Shown in pieces: positions 36,474-36,479 of a stretch of 36,479 bases of DNA. This stretch comes from a virus. The stretch is from the IMG/VR virus record IMGVR_UViG_3300028925_007440, positions 1-36,479 of that record; one strand, given 5' to 3'. A model generated the notes under the pieces. The model did no database searches. It saw only the letters and a list, made by a program, of their open reading frames with translations, and was not told where the DNA came from. A program made the position numbers and the translations under genes. How positions within the stretch are numbered: position 1 is the stretch's first letter; each line of letters starts with the position of its first letter.

Positions 36474-36479
36474 TAAATA

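Overview
The window reads as most or all of a tailed double-stranded DNA phage genome of about 36.5 kb. It is AT-rich, densely packed, and full of small overlapping genes. Head and tail genes resemble the Mu-type set: a gp29/DUF935-like portal, a Mu-I-like protease/scaffold, a gp36-like connector and a gpG-like completion protein. There is a tape measure protein and no recognisable tail sheath, so the virion is most likely a siphovirus. I see no transposase, integrase, DNA polymerase or recognisable endolysin. Promoters are sigma70-like (TTGACA/TATAAT, often with a 16-bp spacer) and many genes have Shine-Dalgarno (SD) sites, which suggests a Gram-negative, probably proteobacterial host. A marine alphaproteobacterial origin is only a guess from composition and gene style.

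Layout. 1-2.4 kb: small membrane/lipoprotein genes that could form part of a lysis set, a PD-(D/E)XK-like nuclease and a metallophosphoesterase. 2.4-3.5 kb: a NUMOD4/HNH homing-endonuclease-like gene with a structured leader, converging on a minus-strand HTH regulator with a palindromic operator. 3.5-6.3 kb: an early operon with a replication initiator whose gene carries lambda-like iterons. 6.3-8.1 kb: small and large terminase. 8.1-12.3 kb: small accessory genes on the plus strand with two structured RNA segments. 12.3-13.1 kb: a non-coding convergence region with short tandem repeats and hairpins. 13.1-15.2 kb: minus-strand accessory genes, the last one HExxH-like. 15.2-20.2 kb: portal, Com-like zinc finger, protease/scaffold, decoration and major capsid, closed by a strong terminator. 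20.3-24.6 kb: a membrane/exported protein pair, a large minus-strand glycosyltransferase-methyltransferase-glycosyltransferase gene, and a Dam methylase. 24.6-36.5 kb: connectors, tail tube, a frameshifted tail chaperone, tape measure, distal tail proteins and fibres, ending in three tandem paralogues.

The most distinctive signals are regulatory. A family of promoters with 16-17 bp spacers places the -10 box only 5-9 bases upstream of start codons that lack an SD site, so several genes, including terS, portal and the first connector gene, may be read from leaderless mRNAs. The portal and the minus-strand metallopeptidase-like gene share overlapping opposed promoters on the same 31 bp. Other notable points are an iteron origin candidate inside the initiator gene, a multi-hairpin leader at 10.36-10.57 kb, a nested RNA fold at 8.44-8.51 kb that could switch partners, an internal scaffold start, a classical -1 frameshift site, and a chimeric duplication at the start of one early gene.
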